Below are positions 42,617 to 50,557 of a stretch of 64,000 nucleotides of DNA, piece after piece. Both the position numbers and the translations under genes were made by a program. Source of the stretch: Craurococcus roseus (lineage in GTDB: Bacteria; Pseudomonadota; Alphaproteobacteria; Acetobacterales; Acetobacteraceae). The notes under the pieces were generated by a model that was not told where the DNA came from, ran no database searches, and saw only the letters and a program-made list of their open reading frames with translations. The stretch's first letter is position 1; every line of letters starts with the position of its first letter. The stretch lies in assembly GCF_039523795.1 (NCBI RefSeq), contig NZ_BAAAFZ010000046.1:1-64000 (forward strand), in the 5' to 3' direction.

Positions 42617-42920
42617 TCGGCCGTCCCCTCGGAAACCGGACCTGCGACAGCGCCGCCGCGACGGTCCATGCCGATGCGTCCGAACATTCCGCCGGCCCGT
42701 GCGATGGCCGGGATTGCGGCCCCCGGCCGGCCGCGGCCGGACCGCGCGCCTCGGCTCCGTCGCGCCCGAGCGTCTGTTTCATGGCACTGCGGGCGAAGCG
42801 TATGCGGCGCCGCCGGCTCCATCAAGGAGCCGTCTTGCCGCGCGGCGCCCCTTCACGAACACCGGGGCCGGGCCGGGCCGGGCCGGGCCGGCGCTGCCGG
42901 CTGCGCGCCGGCAAGGCGCC
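42617..42920. other. Intergenic region, about 304 bp, upstream of hutI
   Basis: Probable leader and promoter region of hutI-hutU on the minus strand. It holds the GGGCC tandem repeat (42865-42889) and flanking GC-rich inverted repeats, but no gene, RNA or clear promoter that I can support. Confidence 0.4.
42865..42889. repeat. Tandem repeat, GGGCC x5
   Basis: Five exact head-to-tail GGGCC units occupy 42865-42889, followed by GCCGGC-type inverted repeats up to about 42912, just beyond the stop of the small gene at 42921. A possible slippage site, or part of a terminator for that gene. Confidence 0.8.
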
Positions 42921-43217
42921 TCAAGCGCCCGAAACGCCGGCTTCCCGGGTGAGCCCCGGGAAGTCCCGGCGGAGCGCCTCTTCGCTTGGCATGTCGTCGC
43001 CCGCGAAGCGCGCCAACGCCCGCGCGAGGTCGGCCGGTTGCAGCGGCGGTTCCGCGCCGGTGTCCGCGCGTGCGAAGCGCATCAATTCCAGCACCATCGC
43101 CCGCTCCGGCAAGGCCAGGAGCCGGGCCACCTCCGCCCCGCTCGCGTCCTGCAAGCGGGCCTGCTCGCTGTCCAATGCCTCTATCGGCAGCCAGCCGCTC
43201 TCAGGTTCTTTCGCCAT
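42921..43217 (-). CDS. Small hypothetical protein, 98 aa
   Basis: I do not recognise a family. The sequence is acidic and helix-prone (EQARLQDASGAEVARLLALP; RFARADTGAEPP), with no signal or membrane span. It lies between the short-chain dehydrogenase and hutI on the same strand, 40 bp after the dehydrogenase stop, so it may be co-transcribed. No good ribosome site precedes ATG 43217, which lowers confidence. Confidence 0.5.
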   Translation of the reverse strand: MAKEPESGWLPIEALDSEQARLQDASGAEVARLLALPERAMVLELMRFARADTGAEPPLQPADLARALARFAGDDMPSEEALRRDFPGLTREAGVSGA

Positions 43218-43257
43218 GCACGGTCAACGCACGGCCGGCGCCGGAGTGCCGGCGCCG

Positions 43258-43998
43258 TCACACGTGCTGGCCGCCGTTGATGTGGATCTCGGCCCCGTTG
43301 ATGTAGGACGACGGCCCCGTGCAAAGGAAATGGATGGTCTCGGCCACCTCGCGCGCGTCGCCGAGGCGGCGCATCGGCACGTCGTGCTTGATGATCTCCT
43401 CGGTGCCGGGGGAGAGGATCGCCGTGTCGATCTCGCCCGGCGCTATGGCGTTCACCCGGACGCCGTGCGGGGCGAACTCGTGCGCCATTTCCCGCGTCAG
43501 CGCCGCCAGCGCCGCCTTCGATGCGGCGTAGGCGGTGCCCGCGAAGGGGTGTACGCGTGACCCCGCGATGGAGGTGACGTTCACGATCGAGCCGCGCACC
43601 CGCCGCAACTCCGGGAACAGGGCGCGGGCGAGCAGCGCGGTCGAGACGATGTTGACGTTGAGCACGGTCGTCCACAGGGCGGCGTCGCTCGCCCGGACCC
43701 CCAAACGCGCGCCGTTCTCGCCCTTGGGCGATATCCCCGCATTGTTCACGAGCGCGTGCAGCGCCCCGTCGGGCAAGCGCCGCCGCACCTCCGCGGCCAG
43801 CGCCTCGATCCCGTCGAGGTCCGCCAAGTCGGCCTGGAGGTGGCTTTCGCGCGCCATGGGCCAGCGGCACTCCTCGGAGAAGGGCTGCCGCGAGACGGTG
43901 AGGATGCGCCAGCCCCGTTCCTGAAACAGCTTCACCGTGGCGTGGCCGATGCCGCGGCTGGCGCCCGTGAGCAGCATGTAAGGCTGCGCTTGCGGCAT
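43258..43998 (-). CDS. Short-chain dehydrogenase/reductase
   Basis: A 246-residue classical SDR. NAD(P)-binding TGASRGIG at 11-18, NNAG at 85-88, and the catalytic S143, Y157 and K161 (YxxxK) are present. The C-terminal INGAEIHINGG is the usual end. It oxidises or reduces an alcohol/ketone substrate that cannot be deduced from sequence. Start ATG 43998 with AGGAGG 8 bases upstream; the longer open frame is not coding. Last three residues QHV follow GG as in many SDRs. Confidence 0.93.
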   Translation of the reverse strand: MPQAQPYMLLTGASRGIGHATVKLFQERGWRILTVSRQPFSEECRWPMARESHLQADLADLDGIEALAAEVRRRLPDGALHALVNNAGISPKGENGARLGVRASDAALWTTVLNVNIVSTALLARALFPELRRVRGSIVNVTSIAGSRVHPFAGTAYAASKAALAALTREMAHEFAPHGVRVNAIAPGEIDTAILSPGTEEIIKHDVPMRRLGDAREVAETIHFLCTGPSSYINGAEIHINGGQHV

Positions 43999-44060
43999 GG
44001 GTCCATCCTCCTGCGAGACGCTCTCAACAGCGAGGCTAGCACGCGCCCGGGGCCGCCGCT

Positions 44061-44510
44061 CTAGCCTTGCTCCGGCCGGGGCAGGCGGAAGACGCCGCTC
44101 GCCCGCAACGCCGCCTCCCCGCGCACCCTGAACACGCCTTGGACGAACATGGTCGTGCGGGTCCGGCGCAGGAGGTCCACCTCCGCCTCCAGCCAGGACC
44201 CGAGCGGCACCGGTGCCAGGAAATCCTGCGCTAAACTGATCGTAATAAAGAATCCTCTCACCCCGGCCTGCTCCAGCCCGCCGATGCCGAGCACCACGTC
44301 GGTCAGCGCCGCCAGCATCCCGCCGTGACACATGTCCTTAGCGTTGCAATGCCGGGGCTCGACCAGAAGGCCGAAGGTGGCGCGCCCGGCGGCGTCGCGC
44401 CGCACGTAGATCGGCCCGGCCGCCTCCATGAAGCCGCCGCCGACGGGCCTTGGCACGAAGCCGTGAGGAATTCCGTCCGACGATGGCGTCGGGTGTGGCC
44501 GTTCGATCAT
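44061..44510 (-). CDS. PaaI-family acyl-CoA thioesterase (hot-dog fold)
   Basis: A 149-residue hot-dog protein. HGGMLAALTDVVLG carries the HGG motif and the Asp of the PaaI catalytic site; FITISLAQDFLAPVPLGSWLEAE is the central strand pair. It hydrolyses short or aromatic acyl-CoA thioesters. The start is uncertain: ATG 44510 lacks a clear ribosome site; GTG 44549 would add 13 residues. The stretch coding FFITISL uses rare AT-rich codons (TTT, ATT, AGT, TTA). It faces away from the ferredoxin-CYP153 pair. Confidence 0.85.
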   Translation of the reverse strand: MIERPHPTPSSDGIPHGFVPRPVGGGFMEAAGPIYVRRDAAGRATFGLLVEPRHCNAKDMCHGGMLAALTDVVLGIGGLEQAGVRGFFITISLAQDFLAPVPLGSWLEAEVDLLRRTRTTMFVQGVFRVRGEAALRASGVFRLPRPEQG

Positions 44511-44591
44511 GTGGATGGTGTTCACCTTGAGGGACGCCGTGGTCGGCACCCGGGCTTACACGACGGCCTGCCTCCCGGCGATGCCGGGCGC

Positions 44592-44621
44592 TTGACGCCG
44601 GCACCCGGGCCGACCCTGAAT
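44592..44621 (+). promoter_or_regulatory. Weak promoter candidate for ferredoxin-CYP153
   Basis: TTGACG at 44592-44597 is a good -35; CTGAAT at 44616-44621 is an 18-bp-spaced, weak -10. It lies 154 bp ahead of the ferredoxin ATG. Support is from sequence only. Confidence 0.3.
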
Positions 44622-44717
44622 GGTGGTAACAGGAATGGATTGGCGCCTGTCTAGCCGCCGGCGGGTGGGCTGGATCACCGCGGAACGGCGGAACCGGCGT
44701 TCAAAACTCAGCCGCCA

Positions 44718-44741
44718 CCGGCCGGCTCAAAGGCCGGCCGG
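44718..44741 (+). other. Leader hairpin before the ferredoxin gene
   Basis: CCGGCCGGC (44718-44726) pairs perfectly with GCCGGCCGG (44733-44741) around a 6-nt loop, 33 bp before the ferredoxin ATG and just ahead of its GGGAGA ribosome site. Function is unknown. Confidence 0.4.
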
Positions 44742-44774
44742 CCGGGCAGGCGCCGCGCAGCGAAGGGAGAGGAC

Positions 44775-45095
44775 ATGCCGCAGGTCACCTACATCGAGCA
44801 CGACGGCACCGAGCACCGGGTCGCGGTGGAGGAGGGGCTCTCCGTCATGCGCGGCGCGGTGGACAACGGCGTGCCCGGCATAGACGCCGATTGCGGCGGC
44901 CAGTGCGCCTGCGCCACCTGCCACGTCTTCGTGGACGAGGCGTGGTTCGCCAAGACGGGCGACAGGGGCGAGCAGGAGGAGAGCATGCTCAGCTTCGCCG
45001 CGGCCACGCAGCCGAATTCGCGCCTGTCGTGCCAGATCGAGATGACGGCGGAACTCGACGGCTTGGTGGTCCGGCTCCCCGAGGCGCAGCACTGA
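44775..45095 (+). CDS. [2Fe-2S] ferredoxin, adrenodoxin/putidaredoxin type
   Basis: A 106-residue ferredoxin. Cluster ligands C40, C46, C49 and C86 show the C-x5-C-x2-C-x36-C spacing of P450-reducing vertebrate-type ferredoxins; C44 is an extra Cys inside the loop (CGGQCACATC). It should pass single electrons to the CYP153 encoded 37 bp downstream. The matching FAD-dependent ferredoxin reductase is not in the window. Ribosome site GGGAGA a few bases before ATG. Confidence 0.95.
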   Translation: MPQVTYIEHDGTEHRVAVEEGLSVMRGAVDNGVPGIDADCGGQCACATCHVFVDEAWFAKTGDRGEQEESMLSFAAATQPNSRLSCQIEMTAELDGLVVRLPEAQH

Positions 45096-45132
45096 CCGCG
45101 CCGCCGAGAAACGCAGGGAAGGGACGGAATCG

Positions 45133-46386
45133 ATGAACGCTCCGGTCAACGTGGACCACGAGGCGCTGGCGCGGAGCCTGCCCCTCGACAAGCTCGACGT
45201 CAGCGACCCGGCCCTGTTCCGGGACGACGTCTGGATGCCCTACTTCCGCCGTCTGCGGCAGGAGGACCCGGTGCACCACACGGCCGAGAGCCTGTTCGGC
45301 CCGCACTGGTCCATCACCAAGTACAACGACATCATGAAGGCCGAGCTGGCGCACAAGACGCTGTCCTCGGACTCGTCCTACGGCGGCATCACCATCCGCG
45401 ACCGGCCGGCGGACCTGCGCCTGCCCATGTTCATCGCCATGGACCCGCCGCAGCACGACGAGCAGCGCAAGGCGGTGCAGCCCATCGTGGCGCCGGGCAA
45501 CCTGGCGAAGCTCGAGGGCGTCATCCGCGAGCGCGTCTGCCGCATCCTGGACGGGTTGCCGCGCGGAGAAACCTTCAACTGGGTCGACCACGTCTCCATC
45601 GAACTGACGGTGCAGATGCTGGCGACCCTGTTCGACTTCCCCTTCGAGGACCGCCGCAAGCTCTCCTACTGGTCCGACCGCGCCACGGCCTTCCCGATGC
45701 CGGGCGGCATTATCGAGACCGAGGAGCAGCGCGAGGAAGTCTTCGCCGAGTGCCTCGCCTACTTCACGAACCTCTGGAACGAGCGGGTGAACGCGGAGCC
45801 GCGCCCGGACCTGGTCTCCATGCTCGCGCACGCCGAGGCGACGCGGAACATGACGCCGCGCGAGTTCCTCGGGAACCTGATCCTGCTGATCGTCGGCGGC
45901 AACGACACCACGCGCAATTCCATCAGCGGCGGCGTGCTGTTCCTCGACCAGAACCCGGGCGAGTTCGCCAAGCTGCGGGCGAACCCGGGGCTGATCGAGA
46001 CCATGGTGCCGGAAATCATCCGCTACCAGACGCCGCTGTCGCACATGCGCCGCACCGCGGTCGCGGACACCGAGATCGGCGGCAAGCTCATCCGCAAGGG
46101 CGAGAAGGTCGTCATGTGGTACATTTCGGGCAACCGCGACGAGGAGGCGATCGAGGAGCCGGACCACTTCATCATCGACCGCAAGCGCCCGCGCCAGCAT
46201 CTGTCCTTCGGCTTCGGCATCCACCGGTGCGTCGGCAACCGGCTGGCCGAGATGCAGCTCAAGATACTCTGGGAAGAGATCCTCGCGCGCTTCCCGCGCA
46301 TCGAGGTGGTGGGCGAGCCGCAGCGGATCTACTCGTCTTTCGTCCACGGCATCACCGACCTGCCGGTCCGCATCCCGGCGAACTGA
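45133..46386 (+). CDS. Cytochrome P450, CYP153 family
   Basis: A 417-residue soluble P450. The heme ligand is C366 in FGFGIHRCVGNRLAEMQ; the I-helix has GGNDTTRNSISGG; the sequence DFPFEDRRKLSYWSD, VQPIVAP and NLILLIVGG are characteristic of CYP153. These enzymes hydroxylate medium-chain alkanes, alkenes or fatty acids at the terminal carbon with electrons from a ferredoxin. The gene follows the ferredoxin and is convergent with a Bug receptor gene. ATG with AAGGGA about 11 bases upstream. Confidence 0.96.
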   Translation: MNAPVNVDHEALARSLPLDKLDVSDPALFRDDVWMPYFRRLRQEDPVHHTAESLFGPHWSITKYNDIMKAELAHKTLSSDSSYGGITIRDRPADLRLPMFIAMDPPQHDEQRKAVQPIVAPGNLAKLEGVIRERVCRILDGLPRGETFNWVDHVSIELTVQMLATLFDFPFEDRRKLSYWSDRATAFPMPGGIIETEEQREEVFAECLAYFTNLWNERVNAEPRPDLVSMLAHAEATRNMTPREFLGNLILLIVGGNDTTRNSISGGVLFLDQNPGEFAKLRANPGLIETMVPEIIRYQTPLSHMRRTAVADTEIGGKLIRKGEKVVMWYISGNRDEEAIEEPDHFIIDRKRPRQHLSFGFGIHRCVGNRLAEMQLKILWEEILARFPRIEVVGEPQRIYSSFVHGITDLPVRIPAN

Positions 46387-46395
46387 GGCGGCGGT

Positions 46396-47376
46396 TCAGC
46401 CGGAGCGCGCCGCGCCGGAACGGACGACGAGGTCTCGCGCCTTCGGGATCTCGTCGGCGAGGAAGCGCCCGAGGGCCTCGGCGCCCATGTCGTCCCACAG
46501 GACGGTGCCGGTGCCCTCGAAGTACTCCCGCACAGCCGGGTCTTTCAGCGCCGCCTTCGCGGCGGCTTCGAGCCTGGCGACGGCCGCGGGCGGCGTGCGC
46601 GCCGGGACGAAGAGGGCCGCCCAGGGCACCAGCTCCACGCCCGGCACGCCCGCGGCGGCGAGGGACGGGACGCCCGGCGCGATCGGCACAGGGTCCCCGG
46701 ACGACAGGCCGAGGGCGCGGAGCCGGCCCTCCCGCACGTGCGGCATGGAGGTGAGCGGGAAGTCGAACATCGCGTCCACCCGCCCCGCGATCACGTCCTG
46801 CAACGCCCCGGCGGGGTTGGCGTAGGGCACGTGCGTCATGCCGATTCCCGCCGCCCCTTGCAGCATCACCGCCAGGAGGTGCGAACTCGTGCCCACCCCG
46901 GTGGAGGCGTAGCTCAGCGCGTCCGGCCGCCGCCGCGCCTCCTCGACCAACTCCAGCACCGTGCGCCACGGCCGGGCGGCGCCGGTCACGAGCAGATTGG
47001 GCGACGCGCCGAGGCCGTGCACCGGCGCGAAGTCCCGTTGCGGGTCGTAGCGCAGGCCCGGCTGCATGGCCGGCGCCACCGCGTGGGTGTTCTGCGAGCC
47101 GTAGAGCATGGTGTGCCCGTCCGGCGCGGCGCGGGCGACGGACTCGGTCCCGACGATGCCGCCCGCGCCGGGCCGGTTCTCCACCACCACCGGCTGCCCG
47201 AGCAGGGCGCCCAGCTTCGGCGCCGCGATCCGCGCCCCCGTGTCGGTGATGCCGCCCGGCCCGGCGGGCACCACCCAGACGACCGGCCGCGTCGGGAAGC
47301 CCTGCGCCTCCGCGCCGCGCCCGGCGAGGACGAAAGGCGCCGAGAGGGCGGCCCGGCGCGGAAGCGCGGTAGCCAT
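46396..47376 (-). CDS. Bug/TctC-family periplasmic receptor (orphan)
   Basis: A 326-residue receptor of the tripartite tricarboxylate transporter type. Signal peptide ends near GRGAEAQG; the mature domain starts PTRPVVWVVPAGPGGITD with the ligand-loop motif VENRPGAGG. It overlaps by one base with the stop of its upstream paralog. No TctA/TctB genes adjoin it, so it either uses the TctAB pair at 51574-53552 or senses ligand alone. Confidence 0.92.
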   Translation of the reverse strand: MATALPRRAALSAPFVLAGRGAEAQGFPTRPVVWVVPAGPGGITDTGARIAAPKLGALLGQPVVVENRPGAGGIVGTESVARAAPDGHTMLYGSQNTHAVAPAMQPGLRYDPQRDFAPVHGLGASPNLLVTGAARPWRTVLELVEEARRRPDALSYASTGVGTSSHLLAVMLQGAAGIGMTHVPYANPAGALQDVIAGRVDAMFDFPLTSMPHVREGRLRALGLSSGDPVPIAPGVPSLAAAGVPGVELVPWAALFVPARTPPAAVARLEAAAKAALKDPAVREYFEGTGTVLWDDMGAEALGRFLADEIPKARDLVVRSGAARSG

Positions 47377-48389
47377 CAGTTGGCCCGCACCCCGCCGCCG
47401 CCGCCCGAGCGGGCGATCAGCTCCCGCGCGCGCGGGACCTCCTCGGCCAGCACGCGCCGCATGTCCTCGCCGCTCTTGTCGGCCCAGCGGATGGTGCCGG
47501 TCCGGTCGAACATCTCCACCACCGCCGGGTCGCGCATCGCGGCGGCCACCGCCTCCGCCAACCGTGCCACGACCGGCGCCGGGGTGCGCGCGGGCGCGTA
47601 GACGCCGGCCCAGCCCATCATCTCGGCGCCCGGCAGGCCGGCCTCGCCGATGGTCGGCACCTCCGGCGCGACCGCCAGGCGCTCCGTCGCCGTCACCGCC
47701 AGGGCGCGCAGCCGCCCCTCCCGCGCGTGCGGCAAGGAGGTGAAAGCGTAGTCGAACATGACGTCCATGCGGCCGGTGGTCAGGTCGTTCAACGCCTGCT
47801 GGAAGCCGGCGTAGGGCACGTGGGTCATCCGCACGCCGGCCACCACCTGGAACAGCTCGCCCGCCATGTGCTGCCCGGTGCCGATGCCGGTGGAGGCGTA
47901 GTTGATCCGGTCCGGATGCGCCTTCGCGTGCGCGACGAGGTCGGCGACGCTGCGGACGGGGAGCGCCGGATTGGCCACCAGCAGGTTCACCGCCGCGCCC
48001 AGGCCCCAGACGGGCACGAAGTCGCGCTCCGGGTCGTAGCGCAGGCTGGGGTAGAGCAGCGGCGCGACGGCGTGCGTGTTCTGCGTGCCGTAGAGCAGGG
48101 TGTAGCCGTCGGCCGGCGCGCGCGAGGCCTGCTCCGTGCCGATGGTGCCTCCGGCGCCCGGCCGGTTGTCCACCACCACGGGCTGGCCGAGGTTGGCGCC
48201 CATCTTCTGCGCGATCAGCCGCGCGGTGGCGTCGGTGATGCCGCCGGCGGCGAAGGGCACGACCCAGGTGACGGGCCGCGCCGGGAAGGCTGCGGCCTGC
48301 GCCAGGGCGGGCGAGGGCAGGGCGAGCACGGCGGGCAGCGGCACGGCGCCGAACAACAGGCGACGCCGCGTGGTGGCAGTGGTCGTCAT
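47376..48389 (-). CDS. Bug/TctC-family periplasmic receptor (orphan)
   Basis: A 337-residue Bug protein with a Tat-like N-terminus (TRRRLLFGAVPLPAVLA) and the motif VTWVVPFAAGGITDATARL and VDNRPGAGG. It is a tandem paralog of the following gene (both have TQNTHAV/SQNTHAV and TGIGT/TGVGT blocks), most likely from local duplication. Family members bind carboxylates or other small polar solutes. Confidence 0.92.
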   Translation of the reverse strand: MTTTATTRRRLLFGAVPLPAVLALPSPALAQAAAFPARPVTWVVPFAAGGITDATARLIAQKMGANLGQPVVVDNRPGAGGTIGTEQASRAPADGYTLLYGTQNTHAVAPLLYPSLRYDPERDFVPVWGLGAAVNLLVANPALPVRSVADLVAHAKAHPDRINYASTGIGTGQHMAGELFQVVAGVRMTHVPYAGFQQALNDLTTGRMDVMFDYAFTSLPHAREGRLRALAVTATERLAVAPEVPTIGEAGLPGAEMMGWAGVYAPARTPAPVVARLAEAVAAAMRDPAVVEMFDRTGTIRWADKSGEDMRRVLAEEVPRARELIARSGGGGGVRAN

Positions 48390-48462
48390 CCGTGGACTCT
48401 CCGGTCCGTTTCCCGCCGCCGCTGCTCGGAGCGGCGGTCCGGAGAGAGTAGCCCCGTTCCGG

Positions 48463-49641
48463 TCAGCGCGCGAGTTCGCGCGTCATCGCCTCCACGCCGG
48501 CCAGCGTCAGGGGGAACATCCGGCGCTCCATCAACTGCCGCACCATGCCGGTGGAGTGGTACCGGCCCCAAACCTCCTCCGGCATCGGGTTCAGCCACGC
48601 CGAACGCCGGAAATGCCCGAGGAGGCGCCCCATCCAGACGCTCCCCGGCTCCTCGTTCCAGTGTTCGACGCTGCCGCCGGGCTGGGCGATCTCGTAGGGG
48701 CTCATGGCGGCGTCGCCCACGAAGATCAGCTTGTAATCCGGGCCGTAGGTCCGCAGCACGTCCCAGGTGGAGACCGTGCTGCCCTGCCGGCGGCGGTTGT
48801 CGCGCCACAGGCGCTCGTAGGGGCAGTTGTGGAAGTAGAAGTGCTCCATGTGCTTGAACTCCGCCCGCGCGGCGGAGAACAGCTCGGCGCACTCGCGCAC
48901 GTGGTCGTCCATGGAGCCGCCGATGTCGAGCAGCAGCAGCACCTTCACCCGGTTGTGCCGCTCCGGCACCATCTTCAGGTCGAGCGAGCCGGCGTTGTTG
49001 GCGGTGGCGCGGATGGTGTCGGGCAGGTCCAGCTCCGTCGCCGCGCCCTGCCGCGCGAAGCGCCGCAGCCGGCGCAGCGCGACCTTCATGTTGCGGGTGC
49101 CGATCTCCACGTCGCCGTCGAGGTCGCGGAACTCGCGCTTGTCCCAGACCTTCACCGCGCGCCGGTGCCGGCTCTCCTCCTGGCCGATCCGCACGCCCTC
49201 GGGGTTGTAGCCGTAGGCGCCGAAGGGCGAGGTGCCGCCGGTGCCGATCCACTTGCTGCCGCCCTGGTGCCGGCCCTTCTGCTCGGCCAGGCGCTGCTTC
49301 AGCAACTCCATGAGCTTCTCGAAGCCGCCGGCGGCCTCGATCGCAGCCTTCTCCTCCTCCGTCAGCAGCTTCTCCGCCACCTTGCGGAGCCACTCCTCCG
49401 GGATCTCCTGCCGCGGATCACCCTCCGGCGGCTCCAGCCCCTTGAACACCTCGCCGAACACGCGGTCGAAGCGGTCGAGGTGGCGCTCGTCCTTCACCAG
49501 CGCGGCCCGACTCAGGTGGTAGAAGTCCTCCACGCTGTAGTCCGCGACGCCCTCCTTCATCGCCCGCAGGAGCGCCAGGTACTCGGTGATGGAGGCCGGC
49601 AGCCCGGCCTGCCGCAGCGCGAGGATGAAGGTGGCGAACAC
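48463..49641 (-). CDS. VWA-domain (CoxE-like) protein, partner of MoxR ATPase 1
   Basis: A 392-residue protein with a C-terminal von Willebrand A domain (from about residue 225; LLLDIGGSMDDHV). The metal-site motif is DIGGS, with Gly where the canonical DxSxS has Ser; this variant recurs in the family. The N-terminal half is helical and acidic (GLEPPEGDPRQEIPEEWLRK). It pairs with the MoxR ATPase gene 8 bp upstream. MoxR-VWA pairs act as chaperone-like machines for cofactor insertion or complex assembly. Start is GTG 49641. Confidence 0.88.
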   Translation of the reverse strand: MFATFILALRQAGLPASITEYLALLRAMKEGVADYSVEDFYHLSRAALVKDERHLDRFDRVFGEVFKGLEPPEGDPRQEIPEEWLRKVAEKLLTEEEKAAIEAAGGFEKLMELLKQRLAEQKGRHQGGSKWIGTGGTSPFGAYGYNPEGVRIGQEESRHRRAVKVWDKREFRDLDGDVEIGTRNMKVALRRLRRFARQGAATELDLPDTIRATANNAGSLDLKMVPERHNRVKVLLLLDIGGSMDDHVRECAELFSAARAEFKHMEHFYFHNCPYERLWRDNRRRQGSTVSTWDVLRTYGPDYKLIFVGDAAMSPYEIAQPGGSVEHWNEEPGSVWMGRLLGHFRRSAWLNPMPEEVWGRYHSTGMVRQLMERRMFPLTLAGVEAMTRELAR

Positions 49642-49649
49642 GGCGGGCG

Positions 49650-50498
49650 CTAGCCCCTTTGGCGCCGGGACAGGAAGGCCAGCCGCTCGAACAGGTGGAC
49701 GTCCTGCTCGTTCTTCAGCAACGCGCCGTAGAGCGGCGGGATCGCCACCTTCTGGTCCTGGGTGCGCAGCGCCTCCACCGGCATGTCCTCGATCATCAGC
49801 AGCTTGAGCCAGTCCAGCAGCTCGGAGGTCGCGGGCTTCTTCTTCAGCTCGTTTACGCCGCGGACTTGGAAGAAGACGTTCAGCGCCTCCCGCGCGAGGT
49901 CGCGCCGGATGTCGGGGAAGTGCGCCTGGACGATGCGCTCCATCGTCTCGCAGTCGGGGAAGCGGATGTAGTGGAAGAAGCAGCGGCGCAGGAAGGCGTC
50001 CGGCAGCTCCTTCTCGTTGTTCGACGTGATGACGACGATCGGGCGGTGCTTGGCCTTCACCTGCCGCCGCGTCTCGTAGACGAAGAACTCCATCCGGTCG
50101 AGTTCGAGCAGCAGGTCGTTTGGGAACTCGATGTCGGCCTTGTCGATCTCGTCGATCAGCAGCACCACCGGCTCAGGCGCCTCGAACGCCTCCCACAGCT
50201 TGCCGCGGACGATGTAGTTGCCGATGTCGTGGACGCGCTCGTCGCCGAGCTGGCCGTCCCGCAGGCGGGACACCGCGTCGTATTCGTAGAGGCCCTGCTG
50301 CGCTTTGGTGGTGGACTTGATGTGCCACTCGATCAGCGGGTGGCCCAGCGCCCGCGCCACCTCCTGCGCCAGCACGGTCTTGCCCGTGCCGGGCTCGCCC
50401 TTCACCAGCAGCGGCCGTTGCAGCGCCACGGCGGCGTTCACCGCCACCTCCAAGTCGCGCGACGCTATGTAGGTCTCGGTGCCCTTGAACCCGGCCAC
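49650..50498 (-). CDS. MoxR-type AAA+ ATPase 1
   Basis: A 282-residue AAA+ ATPase of the MoxR family. Walker A GEPGTGKT with K40, Walker B VVLLIDEIDKAD, sensor 1 VITSNNEKELPDAFLRRC with the arginine finger are visible. GTG 50498 is chosen because the product then begins VAGFKGTETYIAS like other MoxR proteins; the open frame continues upstream into the Bug gene. The VWA gene follows after 8 bp. Confidence 0.92.
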   Translation of the reverse strand: MAGFKGTETYIASRDLEVAVNAAVALQRPLLVKGEPGTGKTVLAQEVARALGHPLIEWHIKSTTKAQQGLYEYDAVSRLRDGQLGDERVHDIGNYIVRGKLWEAFEAPEPVVLLIDEIDKADIEFPNDLLLELDRMEFFVYETRRQVKAKHRPIVVITSNNEKELPDAFLRRCFFHYIRFPDCETMERIVQAHFPDIRRDLAREALNVFFQVRGVNELKKKPATSELLDWLKLLMIEDMPVEALRTQDQKVAIPPLYGALLKNEQDVHLFERLAFLSRRQRG

Positions 50499-50557
50499 GC
50501 CCTTCTCCCCGCCTCGGTCCCGGCCGAAGGTGAGGCCCCGGCCGGGATCGGGCAAGG

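Noticed and set aside
44511..44549. GTG 44549 as start of the thioesterase
   Set aside because: It adds 13 residues without family similarity or a ribosome site. ATG 44510 is preferred, although its own ribosome site is also weak.
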